Shown: positions 11,595-22,866 of the stretch, one piece after another
Position numbering within the stretch: the stretch's first letter is position 1
How the letters are laid out: every line of letters begins with the position of its first letter
From: Saccoglossus kowalevskii
Taxonomy: Eukaryota; Hemichordata; Enteropneusta; Harrimaniidae
Length of the DNA stretch: 33,484 nucleotides
Assembly (NCBI RefSeq): GCF_000003605.2
Contig: NW_003117207.1
Location: forward strand, 1 to 33,484
Direction of reading: 5' to 3'
Made by a program: the position numbers and the translations under genes
The notes under the pieces: model-generated
What the model saw: the letters and a program-made list of their open reading frames with translations, nothing else
Database searches by the model: none
What the model was told of the DNA's origin: nothing

Positions 11595-12092
11595 ACACTC
11601 CTATACACTGTCTCAGTGCAGACCACTGCCTTACACTCCTATACACTGTCTCCATGCAGACCACTGCCTTGCACTCCTATCCACTGTCTTAGTGCAGACC
11701 ACTGCCTTACACTCCTATACACTGTCTCAGTGCAGACCACTACCTTGCACTCCTATACAGTGTCTCAGTGCAGACCACTGCCTTGCTCTCCGATACACTG
11801 TCTCAGTGCAGACCACTGCCTTGCACTCCTATACACTGTCTCGGTGCAGACCACTGCCTTGCACTTCTTTACACTGTCTCGGTGCAGACCACTGCCTTGC
11901 ACTCCTATACACTGTCTCAGTGCAGACCACTGCCTTGCATTCCTATACACTGTCTCAGTGCAGACCACTGCCTTGTACTCCTATACACTGTCTCAGTGCA
12001 GACCACTGCCTTGCACTCCTATACACTGTCTCAGTGCAGACCACTGCCTTGCACTCCTATACACTGTCTCGGTGCAGACCACTGCCTTGCAA

Positions 12093-12408
12093 TCCTATAC
12101 ACTGTCTCAGTGCAGACCACTGCCTTACACTCCTATACACTGTCTCAGTGCAGACCACTGCCTTACACTCCTATACACTGTCTCAGTGCAGACCACTGCC
12201 TTGCACTCCAATACACTGTCTCAGTGCAGACCACTGCCTTACACTCCTATACACTGTCTCAGTGCAGGCCACTGCCTTACACTCCTATACACTGTCTCAG
12301 TGCAGACCACTGCCTTACACTCCTATACACTGTCTCAGTGCAGACCACTGCCTTACACTCCTATACACTGTCTCCATGCAGACCACTGCCTTGCACTCCT
12401 ATACACTG
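12093..12408 (+). repeat. Copy A of a 316-bp local duplication (offset 532)
   Basis: The offset of 532 bp equals 14 units. Copy B is 12625-12940. I see two mismatches (12268 G and 12302 G against A in the other copy). Both copies have one tccaatac unit followed five units later by a tctccatg end. Confidence 0.9.
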
Positions 12409-12624
12409 ACTCAGTGCAGACCACTGTCTTACACTCCTATACACTGTCTCAGTGCAGACCACTGCCTTGCACTCCTATACACTGTCTCAGTGCAGACCAC
12501 TGCCTTACATTCCTATACACTGTCTCAGTGCAGACCACTGCCTTACACTCCTATACACTGTCTCAGTGCAGACCACTGCCTTACACTCCTATACACTGTC
12601 TCAGTGCAGACCACTGCCTTACAC

Positions 12625-12940
12625 TCCTATACACTGTCTCAGTGCAGACCACTGCCTTACACTCCTATACACTGTCTCAGTGCAGACCACTGCCTTACAC
12701 TCCTATACACTGTCTCAGTGCAGACCACTGCCTTGCACTCCAATACACTGTCTCAGTGCAGACCACTGCCTTACACTCCTATACACTGTCTCAGTGCAGA
12801 CCACTGCCTTACACTCCTATACACTGTCTCAGTACAGACCACTGCCTTACACTCCTATACACTGTCTCAGTGCAGACCACTGCCTTACACTCCTATACAC
12901 TGTCTCCATGCAGACCACTGCCTTGCACTCCTATACACTG
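12625..12940 (+). repeat. Copy B of the 316-bp local duplication (offset 532)
   Basis: This is the partner of 12093-12408. Identity ends at 12941, where this copy has actgtctc and the other has actgactc. The 19-unit spacing of the tctccatg marker at 11649 to the one at 12371 suggests an earlier exchange in the same domain. Confidence 0.9.
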
Positions 12941-13152
12941 TCTCAGTGCAGACCACTGCCTTACATTCCTATACACTGTCTCAGTGCAGACCACTGCCTT
13001 ACACTCCTATACACTGTCTTGGTGCAGACCACTGCCTTGCACTCCTATACACTGTCTCAGTGCAGACCACTGCTTTGCATTCCTATACACTGTCTCAGTG
13101 CAGACCACTGCCTTGCACTCCTATACACTGTCTCAGTGCAGACCACTGCCTT

Positions 13153-13174
13153 GAACTCCTATAAACTGACTCAG
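13153..13174 (+). repeat. Rare actgactc marker unit, copy 1
   Basis: The segment has ccttgaactcc (u18 C to A), tataaactg (u28 C to A) and actgactc (u33-u34 TC to AC, in effect) together. The full combination occurs only four times: starts at 13153, 18295, 20272 and 25217. It introduces TAA and TGA triplets on the + strand. Confidence 0.9.
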
Positions 13175-13399
13175 TGCAGACCACTGCCTTGCACTCCTAT
13201 ACACTGTCTAAGTGCAGACCACTGCCTTGCACTCCTATACACTGTCTCAGTGCAGACCACTGCCTTGCACTCCTATACACTGTCTCTGTGCAGACCACTG
13301 CCTTGCACTCCTATACACTGTCTCAGTGCAGACCACTGCCTTGTACTCCTATACACTATCTCAGTGCAGACCACTGCCTTGCACTCCTATACACTGACT

Positions 13400-14079
13400 C
13401 AGTGCAGACCACTGCCTTGCACTCCTAAACACTGTCTCAGTGCAGACCACTGCCTTGCACTCCAAAACACTGTCTCAGTGCAGACCACTGCCTTGCACTC
13501 ATATACACTGTCTCGGTGTAGACCACTGCCTTGCACTCCTATACACTGTCTCAGTGCAGACCACTGCCTTGCACTCCTATACACTGTCTCAGTGCAGACC
13601 ACTGCCTTGCACTCCTAAACACTGTCTCAGTTCAGACCACTGCCTTGCACTCCGATACACTGTCTCAGTGCAGACCACTGTCTTGCACTCCTATACACTG
13701 TCTCAGTGCAGATCACTGCCTTGCACTCCTATACACTGTCTCAGTGCAGACCACTGCCTTGCACTCCAAAACACTGTCTCAGTGCAGACCACTGCCTTGC
13801 ACTCATATACACTGTCTCGGTGCAGACCACTGCCTTGCACTCCTATACACTGTCTCTGTGTAGACCACTGCCTTGCACTCCCAATACACTGTCTCAGTGC
13901 GGACCACTGCCTTGCACTCCTTTACACTGTCTCAGTGCAGACCACTGCCTTGCACTCCTATACACTGTCTCAGTGCAGACCACTGCCTTGCACTCCTATA
14001 CACTGTCTCAGTGCAGACCACTGCCTTGCACTCCTATACACTGTCTCGGTGCAGACCACTGCCTTGCATTCCTGTACAC
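13400..14079 (+). repeat. Mixed domain with cctaaac, ccaaaac and catatac units
   Basis: Consecutive tccaaaacac and cactcatatac units ending ctcgg occur at 13461 and again at 13765, 304 bp (8 units) apart. One unit near 13871 has an extra base (cactcccaatac). The same two-unit pair is found at 16284, 24347 and 31769. Confidence 0.8.
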
Positions 14080-14880
14080 TGTCTCAGTGCAGAGAACTGC
14101 CTTGCACTCCTATACACTGTCTCGGTGCAGACCACTGCCTTGCACTCCTGTACACTGTCTCGGTGCAGACCACTGCCTTGCACTCCTATACATTGTCTCG
14201 GTGCAGACCACTGCCTTGCACTCCTATACACTGTCTCAGTGCAGATCAATGCCTTGCACTCCTATACACTGTCTCAGTGCAGACCACTGCCTTGCACTCC
14301 TATACACTGTCTCAGTGCAGAGAACTGCCTTGCACTCCTATACACTGTCTCGGTGCAGACCACTGCCTTGCATTCCTATACACTGTCTCGGTGCAGACCA
14401 CTGCCTTGCACTCCTCTACACTGTCTCGGTGCAGACCACTGCCTTGCACTCCTATACACTGTCTCAGTGCAGACCACTGCCTTGCACTCCTATACACTGT
14501 CTCGGTGCAGACCACTGCCTTGCACTCCTATACATTGTCTCGGTGCAGACCACTGCCTTGCACTCATATACACTGTCTCAGTGCAGACCAATGCATTGCA
14601 CTCCTATACACTGTCTCGGTGCAGACCACTGCCTTGCACTCCTATACACTGTCTCAGTGCAGACCACTGCCTTGCACTCCTATACACTGTCTCGGTGCAG
14701 ACCACTGCCTGGCACTCCTATACACTGTCTCGGTGCAGACCACTGCCTTGCACTCCTATACACTGCCTCGGTGCAGACCACTGCCTTGCACTCCTATACA
14801 CTGTCTCAGTGCAGACCACTGCCTTGCACTCCTATACACTGTCTTGGTGCAAACCACTGCCTTGCACTCCTATACACTGT

Positions 14881-15248
14881 CTCGGTGCAGACCACTGCCT
14901 TGCACTCCTATACACTGTCTCGGTGCAGACCACTGCCTTGCACTCCTATACACTGTCTCAGTGCAGACCACTGCCTTGCACTCCTATACACTGTCTCGGT
15001 GCAGACCACTGCCTTGCACTCCTATACACTGTCTCAGTGCAGACCCCACTGCCTTGCACTCCTATACACTGTCTCAGTGCAGAGAACTGCCTTGCACTCC
15101 TATACGCTGTCTCGGTGCAGACCACTGCCTTGCACTCCTATACACTGTCTCAGTGTAGACCCCACTGCCTTGCACTCCTATACACTGTCTCAGTGCAGAG
15201 AACTGCCTTGCACTCCTATACGCTGTCTCGGTGCAGACCACTGCCTTG
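14881..15248 (+). repeat. Copy A of a 368-bp block repeated at 28853-29220
   Basis: The offset is 13972 bp and four mismatches are seen (98.9% identity). Both copies contain two CCCC units 116 bp apart, the second preceded by gtgtag, each followed by an agagaac unit. Sharing of two insertions and the rare gtgtag change makes common descent of the block firm. Confidence 0.92.
15043..15167 (+). repeat. Pair of 40-bp CCCC units (+2 each)
   Basis: accccactg replaces accactg at 15043-15051 and 15159-15167, so each unit is 40 bp. Both are followed by an agagaac unit. Ten such units exist in the window, only here and after 27.1 kb. Confidence 0.93.
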
Positions 15249-15427
15249 AACTCCTATACACTGTCTCGGTGCAGACCACTGCCTTGCACTCCTATACACT
15301 GTCTCAGTGCAGAGAACTGCCTTGCACTCCTATACACTGTCTCGGTGCAGACCACTGCCTTGAACACCTATACACTGTCTCGGTGCAGACCACTGCCTTG
15401 CACTCCTATACACTGTCTCAGTGCAGA
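15189..15427 (+). repeat. Copy B of the 239-bp block at 1-239
   Basis: This is the partner of the block at the window start. Identity ends at 15428, where this copy has gatcaatgcc and the other has gaccactgcc. Upstream, this copy runs into the CCCC-unit block, which may be what lies to the left of base 1. Confidence 0.85.
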
Positions 15428-15573
15428 TCAATGCCTTGCACTCCTATACACTGTCTCAGTGCAGACCACTGCCTTGCACTCCTATACACTGTCTCAGTGC
15501 AGAGAACTGCCTTGCACTCCTATACACTGTCTCGGTGCAGACCACTGCCTTGCATTCCTATACACTGTCTCGG

Positions 15574-15731
15574 TGCAGACCAGCTGCCTTGCACTCCTAT
15601 ACACTGTCTCGGTGCAGACCACTGCCTTTACATCTCCCTATACACTGTCTCAGTGCAGACCACTGCCTTTGCACTCTATACACTGTCTCAGTGCAGACCA
15701 CTGCCTTTGCACTCCCTATACACTGTTTCAG
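15574..15731 (+). repeat. Indel cluster: four successive irregular units (39, 41, 38, 40 bp)
   Basis: Unit starts at 15574, 15613, 15654, 15692 and 15732 show lengths of 39, 41, 38 and 40. Changes include ccagctgcc, gcctttacatctccc, gcctttgcactctat and gcctttgcactccc. Most are one-base changes in runs of C or T. The third unit has one gain and one loss that cancel. No other stretch has such density of indels. Confidence 0.93.
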
Positions 15732-17138
15732 TGCAGACCACTCCCTTGCACTCATATACACTGTCTCAGTGCAGACCACTGCCTTGCACACCTATACACT
15801 GTCTCAGTGCAGACCACTGCCTTGCACTCCTATACACTGTCTCGGTGCAGACCATTGCCTTGCACTCCTATACACTGTCTCAGTGCAGACCACTGCCTTG
15901 CACTCCTATACATTGTCTCGGTGCAGACCACTGCCTTGCACTCCTATACACTGTCTCAGTGCAGACCACTGCCTTACACTCCTATATACTGTTTCAGTGC
16001 AGACCACTGCCTTGCACTCCTTTACACTGTCTTGGTGCAGACCACTGCCTTGCACTCCTATACACTGTCTCAGTGCAGACCACTGCCTTGCATTCCTATA
16101 CACTGTCTCAGTGCAAACCACTGCCTTGCACTCCTATACACTGTCTCAGTGCAGACCACTGCTTTGCACTCCTACACACTGTCTCAGTGCAGACCACTGC
16201 CTTGCACTCCTATACACTGTCTCAGTGCAGACCACTGCCTTGCACTCCTATACACTGTCTCAGTGCAGACCACTGCCTTGCACTCCAAAACACTGTCTCA
16301 GTGCAGACCCCTGCTTTGCACTCATATAAACTGTCTCGGTGCAGACCACTGCCTTGCACTCCTATACACTGTCTCAGTGCAGACCACTGTCTTGCACTCC
16401 TATACACTGTCTCGGTGCAGACCACTGCCTTGCACTCCTTTACACTGTTTCAGTGCAGACCACTGCCTTGCACTCCTATACACTGTCTCAGTGCAGACCA
16501 CTGCCTTGCACTCCTATACACTGTCTCAGGTGCAGACCACTGCCTTACACTCCTATACACTGTCTCAGTGCAGACCACTGCCTTGCACTCCTATACACTG
16601 TCTCAGTGCAGACCACTGCCTTGCACTCCGATACACTGTCTCAGTGCAGACCACTGCCTTGCACTCCTATACACTGTCTCGGTGCAGACCACTGCCTTGC
16701 ACTTCTTTACACTGTCTCGGTGCAGACCACTGCCTTGCACTCCTATACACTGTCTCAGTGCAGACCACTACCTTGCATTCCTATACACTGTCTCAGTGCA
16801 GACCACTGCCTTGTACTCCTATACACTGTCTCAGTGCAGAACACTGCCTTGCACTCCTATACACTGTCTCAGTGCAGACCACTGCCTTGCACTCCTATAC
16901 ACTGTCTCAGTGCAGACCACTGCCTTGCACTCCGATACACTGTCTCAGTGCAGACCACTGCCTTGCACTCCTATACACTGTCTCGGTGCAGACCACTGCC
17001 TTGCACTTCTTTACACTGTCTCGGTGCAGACCACTGCCTTGCACTTCTTTACACTGTCTCGGTGCAGACCACTGCCTTGCACTCCTATACACTGTCTCAG
17101 TGCAGACCACTGCCTTGCACTCCTATACACTGTCTCAG
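15732..17138 (+). repeat. Mixed domain between GAGAA domains 2 and 3
   Basis: Units have tttac/cttgg, cacttctttac ending ctcgg, ccaaaac with catataaac (16284 on), ccgatac and tgtactcc changes. A ctcaggtgc unit near 16530 has one extra base, the same insertion type as at 5674. No gene is seen. Confidence 0.78.
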
Positions 17139-18030
17139 TGCAGAGAACTGCCTTGCACTCCTATACACTGTCTCGGTGCAGACCACTGCCTTGCATTCCT
17201 GTACACTGTCTCAGTGCAGAGAACTGCCTTGCACTCTTATACACTCTATCGGTGCAGACCACTGCCTTGCACTCCTATACACTGTCTCGGTGCAAACCAC
17301 TGCTTTGCACTCCTATACACTGTCTCGGTGCAGACCACTGCCTTGCACTCCTATACACTGTCTCGGTGCAGACCACTGCCTTGCACTCCTATACACTGTC
17401 TCAGTGTAGAGAACTGCCTTGCACTCCTATACACTGTCTCGGTGCAGACCACTGCCTTGAACTCCTATACTCTGTCTCGGTGCAGACCACTGCCTTGCAC
17501 TCCTATACACTGTCTCAGTGCAGACCACTGCCTTGCACTCCTATACACTGTCTCTGTGCAGACCACTGCCTTGCACTCCTATACACTGTCTCAGTGCAGA
17601 GAACTGCCTTGCACTCATATACACTGTCTCAGTGCAGAGAAGTGTCTTGCACTCCTATACTCTGTCTCAGTGCAGAGAACTGCCTTGCACTCCTGTACAC
17701 TGTCTCGGTGCAGACCACTGCCTTGCATTCCTGTACACTGTCTCAGTGCAGAGAACTGCCTTGCACTCCTATACACTGTCTCGGTGCAGACCACTGCCTT
17801 GCACTCCTATACACTGTCTCGGTGCAGACCACTGCCTTGCACTCCTATACACTGTCTCAGTGCAGATCAATGCCTTGCACTCCTATACACTGTCTCAGTG
17901 CAGACCACTGCCTTGCACTCCTGTACACTGTCTCGGTGCAGACCACTGCCTTGCACTCCTATACACTGTCTCAGTGCAGACCACTGCCTTGCACTCCTAT
18001 GCACTGTCTCAGTGCAGAGAACTGCCTTGC
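17139..18030 (+). repeat. GAGAA-type domain 3
   Basis: Units with agagaac are frequent, with linked cctgtac, gatcaatgcc (17865), actctatc and catatac variants. One unit reads agagaagtgtcttgc near 17637. It matches domains 1 and 2 in content but lacks the CCCC units. Confidence 0.82.
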
Positions 18031-18294
18031 ACTCCTATACACTGTCTCAGTGCAGACCACTGCCTTGCATTCCTATACACTGTCTCGGTGCAGACCACTG
18101 CCTTGCACTCCTCTACACAGTCTTGGTGCAGACCACTGCCTTGCACTCCTATACACTGTCTCAGTGCAGACCACTGCCTTGCACTCCTATACACTGTCTC
18201 AGTGCAGACCACTGCCTTGCACTCCTATACACTGTCTCAGTGCAGACCACTGCCTTGCACTCCTATACACTGTCTCAGTGCAGACCACTGCCTT

Positions 18295-18316
18295 GAACTC
18301 CTATAAACTGACTCAG
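18295..18316 (+). repeat. Rare actgactc marker unit, copy 2
   Basis: It has the same three linked changes as at 13153. The 190 bp that follow match the 190 bp after the copy at 25217 with one difference (actatctc here), including a cacttctatac unit between two ctctgtgc ends. Confidence 0.9.
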
Positions 18317-18695
18317 TGCAGACCACTGCCTTGCACTCCTATACACTATCTCAGTGCAGACCACTGCCTTGCACTCCTATACACTGTCTCAGTGCAGACC
18401 ACTGCCTTGCACTCCTATACACTGTCTCTGTGCAGACCACTGCCTTGCACTTCTATACACTGTCTCTGTGCAGACCACTGCCTTGCACTCCTATACACTG
18501 TCTCAGTGCAGACCACTGCCTTACACTCCTATACACTGTTTCAGTGCAGACCACTGCCTTGCACTCCTTTACACTGTCTTGGTGCAGACCACTGCCTTGC
18601 ACTCCTATACACTGTCTCAGTGCAGACCACTGCCTAGCATTCCTATACACTGTCTCAGTGCAGACCACTGCCTTGCACTCCTATACACTGTCTCA

Positions 18696-19098
18696 GTGCA
18701 GACCACTGCCTTGCACTCCTTTACACTGTCTCAGTGCAGACCACTGCCTTGCACTCCTATACACTGTCTCTGTGCAGACCACTGCCTTTGACTCCCATAC
18801 ACTGTCTCAGTGCAGACCACTGCCTTGCATTCCTATACACTGTCTCAGTGCAGACCACTGCCTTGCACTCCAAAACACTGTCTCAGTGCAGACCACTGCC
18901 TTGCACTCCTATACACTGTCTCGGTGCAGACCACTGCCTTGCACTCCTTTACACTGTCTTGGTGCAGACCACTGCCTTGCACTCCTATACACTGTCTCAG
19001 TGCAGACCACTACCTTACATTCCTATACACTGTCTCAGTGCAGACCACTGCCTTGCACTCCTATACACTGTCTCAGTGCAGACCACTGCCTTGCACTC
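18696..19098 (+). repeat. Copy A of a 403-bp block repeated at 24478-24880
   Basis: At an offset of 5782 bp the two blocks differ at a single base (18861 C against 24643 G). Shared rare markers in order are gcctttgactcccatac, gcattcc, tccaaaac, tttac with cttgg, and actaccttacattcc. The offset equals 152 units plus the net 6 bp of indels found between them. Confidence 0.94.
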
Positions 19099-19429
19099 TT
19101 ATACACTGTCTCAGTGCAGACCACTGCCTTGCACTCCTATACACTGTCTCAGTGCAGACCACTGCCTTGCACTCCTATACACTGTCTCAGTGCAGACCAC
19201 TGCCTTGCACTCCTATACACTGTCTCAGTGCAGACCACTGCCTTGCACTCCTATACACTGTCTCTGTGCAGACCACTGGCCTTGCACTCCTTTACACTGT
19301 CTTGGTGCAGACCACTGCCTTGCACTCCTATACACTGTCTCAGTGCAGACCACTACCTTACATTCCTATACACTGTCTCAATGCAGACAACTGCCTTGCA
19401 CTCCTATACACTGTCTCAGTGCAGACCAC

Positions 19430-19740
19430 TGCCTTACATTCCTATACACTGTCTCAGTGCAGACCACTGCCTTACACTCCTATACACTGTCTCAGTGCAG
19501 ACCACTGCCTTACACTCCTATACACTGTCTCAGTGCAGACCACTGCCTTACGCTCCTATACACTGTCTCAGTGCAGACCACTGCCTTACACTCCTATACA
19601 CTGTCTCAGTGCAGACCACTGCCCTACACTCCTGTACACTGTCTCAGTGCAGACCACTGCCTTGCACTCCAATACACTGTCTCAGTGCAGACCACTGCCT
19701 TACACTCCTATACACTGTCTCAGTGCAGACCACTGCCTTA
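19430..19740 (+). repeat. Second ccttacac run
   Basis: Most units have ccttacac, with one tccaatac unit near 19669, one ccttacgctcc and one gccctacactcctgtac. The composition mirrors the domain at 11.6-13.0 kb but lacks tctccatg ends. It abuts a perfect tract at 19741. Confidence 0.82.
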
Positions 19741-20198
19741 CACTCCTATACACTGTCTCAGTGCAGACCACTGCCTTGCACTCCTATACACTGTCTCAGT
19801 GCAGACCACTGCCTTGCACTCCTATACACTGTCTCAGTGCAGACCACTGCCTTGCACTCCTATACACTGTCTCAGTGCAGACCACTGCCTTGCACTCCTA
19901 TACACTGTCTCAGTGCAGACCACTGCCTTGCACTCCTATACACTGTCTCAGTGCAGACCACTGCCTTGCACTCCTATACACTGTCTCAGTGCAGACCACT
20001 GCCTTGCACTCCTATACACTGTCTCAGTGCAGACCACTGCCTTGCACTCCTATACACTGTCTCAGTGCAGACCACTGCCTTGCACTCCTATACACTGTCT
20101 CAGTGCAGACCACTGCCTTGCACTCCTATACACTGTCTCAGTGCAGACCACTGCCTTGCACTCCTATACACTGTCTCAGTGCAGACCACTGCCTTGCA
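19741..20198 (+). repeat. Perfectly homogeneous tract, 458 bp
   Basis: Twelve units are identical to consensus between ccttacac (19740) and gcattcc (20199). Two units later the actgactc marker at 20272 begins a more variable stretch. Confidence 0.95.
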
Positions 20199-20271
20199 TT
20201 CCTATACACTGTCTCAGTGCAGACCACTGCCTTGCACTCCTATACACTGTCTCAGTGCAGACCACTGCCTT

Positions 20272-20293
20272 GAACTCCTATAAACTGACTCAG
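20272..20293 (+). repeat. Rare actgactc marker unit, copy 3
   Basis: It has the same gaactcc, tataaactg and actgactc combination as the copies at 13153, 18295 and 25217. It is 1977 bp after copy 2, which equals 52 units plus the single inserted base near 19269. A cacaccactg unit follows two units later. Confidence 0.9.
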
Positions 20294-21280
20294 TGCAGAC
20301 CACTGCCTTGCACTCCTATACACTGTCTCAGTGCAGACCACTGCCTTGCACTCCTATACACTGTCTCAGTGCACACCACTGCCTTGCACTCCTATACACT
20401 GTCTCTGTGCAGACCACTGCCTTGTACTTCTATACACTGTCTCAGTGCAGACCACTGCCTTGCACTCCTATACACTGTCTCAGTGCAGACCACTGCCTTG
20501 CACTCCTATATACTGTCTCAGTGCAGACCACTGCCTTGCATTCCTATACACTGTCTCAGTGCAGACCACTGCCTTGTACTCCTATACACTGTCTCAGTGC
20601 AGACCACTGCCTTGCAGTCCTATACACAGTCTCAGTGCAGACCACTGCCTTGCACTCCTATACACTGTCTCAGTGCAGACCACTGCCTAGCATTCCTATA
20701 CACTGTCTCAGTGCAGACCACTGCCTTGCACTCCAAAACACTGTCTCAGTGCAGACCACTGCCTTGCACTCCTATACACTGTCTCAGTGCAGACCACTGC
20801 CTTGCACTCCTATACACTGTCTCAGTGCAGACCACTGCCTTGCACTCCTATACACTGTCTCAGTGCAGACCACTGCCTTGCACTCCTATACACTGTCTCG
20901 GTGCAGACCACTGCCTGGCACTCCTATACACTGTCTCGGTGCAGACCACTGCCTTGCACTCCTATACACTGCCTCGGTGCAGACCACTGCCTTGCACTCC
21001 TATACACTGCCTCGGTGCAGACCACTGCCTTGCATTCCTATACACTGTCTCAGTGCAGACCACTGCTTTGCACTCCTATACACTGTCTCGGTGCAGACCT
21101 CTGCCTTGCACTCCTATACACTGTCTCTGTGTAGACCACTGCCTTGCACTCCTATACACTGTCTCTGTGCAGACCACTGCCTTGCACTCCTATACACTGT
21201 CTCAGTGCAGACCACTGCCTTGCACTCCTATACACTGTCTCAGTGCAGACCACTGCCTTGCACTCCTATACACTGTCTCA

Positions 21281-21697
21281 GTGCAGACCACTGCCTTGCA
21301 CTCCTATACACTGTCTCGGTGCAGACCACTGCCTTGCACTCCTATACGCTGTCTCAGTGCAGACCACTGCCTTGCACTCCTATACACAGTCTCAGTGCAG
21401 ACCACTGCCTTGCACTCCTATACACTGTCTCAGTGCAGACCACTGCCTTGCTCTCCTATACACTGTCTCGGTGCAGACCACTGCCTTGCACTCCTATACA
21501 CTGTCTCAGTGCAGACCACTGCCTTGCACTCCTATACACTGTCTCGGTGCAGACCACTGCCTTGCACTCGTATACGCTGTCTCAGTGCAGACCACTGCCT
21601 TGCACTCCTATACACTGTCTCAGTGCAGACAACTGCCTTGCACTCCTATACACTGTCTCAGTGCAGACCACTGCCTTGCACTCCTATACACTGTCTC
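21281..21697 (+). repeat. Copy A of a 417-bp identical duplication (offset 684)
   Basis: Compared base by base with 21965-22381 I find no difference. The offset of 684 bp is exactly 18 units. Shared rare forms are tacgctg, tacacagtc, gctctcc, cactcgtatacgctg and agacaactg in the same order. Confidence 0.95.
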
Positions 21698-21964
21698 GGT
21701 GCAGACCACTGCCTTGCACTCCGATACACTGTCTCGGTGCAGACCACTGCCTTGCTCTCCTATACACTGTCTCAGTGCAGACCACTGCCTTGCACTCCTA
21801 TACACTGTCTCGGGTCAGACCACTGCCTTGCACTCCGATACACTGTCTCGGTGCAGACCACTGCCTTGCTCTCCTATACACTGTCTCAGTGCAGACAACT
21901 GCCTTGCACTCCTATACACTGTCTCAGTGCAGACCACTGCCTTGCACTCCTATACACTGTCTCG

Positions 21965-22381
21965 GTGCAGACCACTGCCTTGCACTCCTATACACTGTCT
22001 CGGTGCAGACCACTGCCTTGCACTCCTATACGCTGTCTCAGTGCAGACCACTGCCTTGCACTCCTATACACAGTCTCAGTGCAGACCACTGCCTTGCACT
22101 CCTATACACTGTCTCAGTGCAGACCACTGCCTTGCTCTCCTATACACTGTCTCGGTGCAGACCACTGCCTTGCACTCCTATACACTGTCTCAGTGCAGAC
22201 CACTGCCTTGCACTCCTATACACTGTCTCGGTGCAGACCACTGCCTTGCACTCGTATACGCTGTCTCAGTGCAGACCACTGCCTTGCACTCCTATACACT
22301 GTCTCAGTGCAGACAACTGCCTTGCACTCCTATACACTGTCTCAGTGCAGACCACTGCCTTGCACTCCTATACACTGTCTC
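21965..22381 (+). repeat. Copy B of the 417-bp identical duplication (offset 684)
   Basis: This partner is bounded by an A/G difference at 21280 and 21964 on the left and by a G/A difference at 21698 and 22382 on the right. Complete identity across 11 variable units implies a very recent event or conversion. Confidence 0.95.
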
Positions 22382-22866
22382 AGTGCAGACCACTGCCTTG
22401 CACTCCTATACACTGTCTCGGGGCAGACCACTGCCTTGCACTCCTATACACTGTCTCAGTGCAGACCACTGCCTTGCACTCCGATACACTGTCTCAGTGC
22501 AGACCACTGCCTTGCACTCCTATACACTGTCTCGGTGCAGACCACTGCCTTGCACTCCTATACGCTGTCTCGGTGCAGACCACTGCCTTGCACTCCTATA
22601 CACTGTCTCGGTGCAGACCACTGCCTTGCACTCGTATACACTGTCTTGGTGCAGACCACTGCCTTGCACTCCTATACACTGTCTTGGTGCAGACCACTGC
22701 CTTGCACTCGTATACACTGTCTTGGTGCAGACCACTGCCTTGCACTCCTATACACTGTCTTGGTGCAGACCACTGCTTGCACTCCTATACACTGTCTTGG
22801 TGCAGACCACTGCTTGCACTCACTATACACTGTCTCAGTGCAGACCACTGCCTTGCACTCCTATAC

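Larger units (their letters stand above)
11595..13000 (+). repeat. ccttacac-type domain
   Basis: Many units carry ccttacac (u17 G to A). Linked markers are tctccatgc ends at 11649, 12371 and 12903 and tccaatac (u24 T to A) at 12203 and 12735. It contains a 316-bp internal duplication. A related ccttacac run with one tccaatac unit lies at 19430-19740. Confidence 0.82.
14080..15573 (+). repeat. GAGAA-type domain 2
   Basis: It has the same variant set as domain 1: agagaac, gatcaatgcc (14244 and 15426), cctgtac, tacgctg and ccttgaac. It also contains two 40-bp CCCC units (accccactg at 15043 and 15159). The order gatcaatgcc, consensus, agagaac recurs at 1377, 14244, 15426 and 29284. Confidence 0.85.
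20890..22850 (+). repeat. ctcgg-rich domain with gctctcc, actcgtatac and tacgctg units
   Basis: Units with ctcgg ends alternate with ctcag, and rare forms include ccttgctctcc, cactcgtatac, tacacagtc, agacaactg and ccgatac. It holds a 417-bp identical duplication and a three-unit local duplication near 21721 and 21835. From 22620 several units in a row end cttgg. Near 22770 and 22810 the form actgcttgc has lost one base. Confidence 0.82.
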
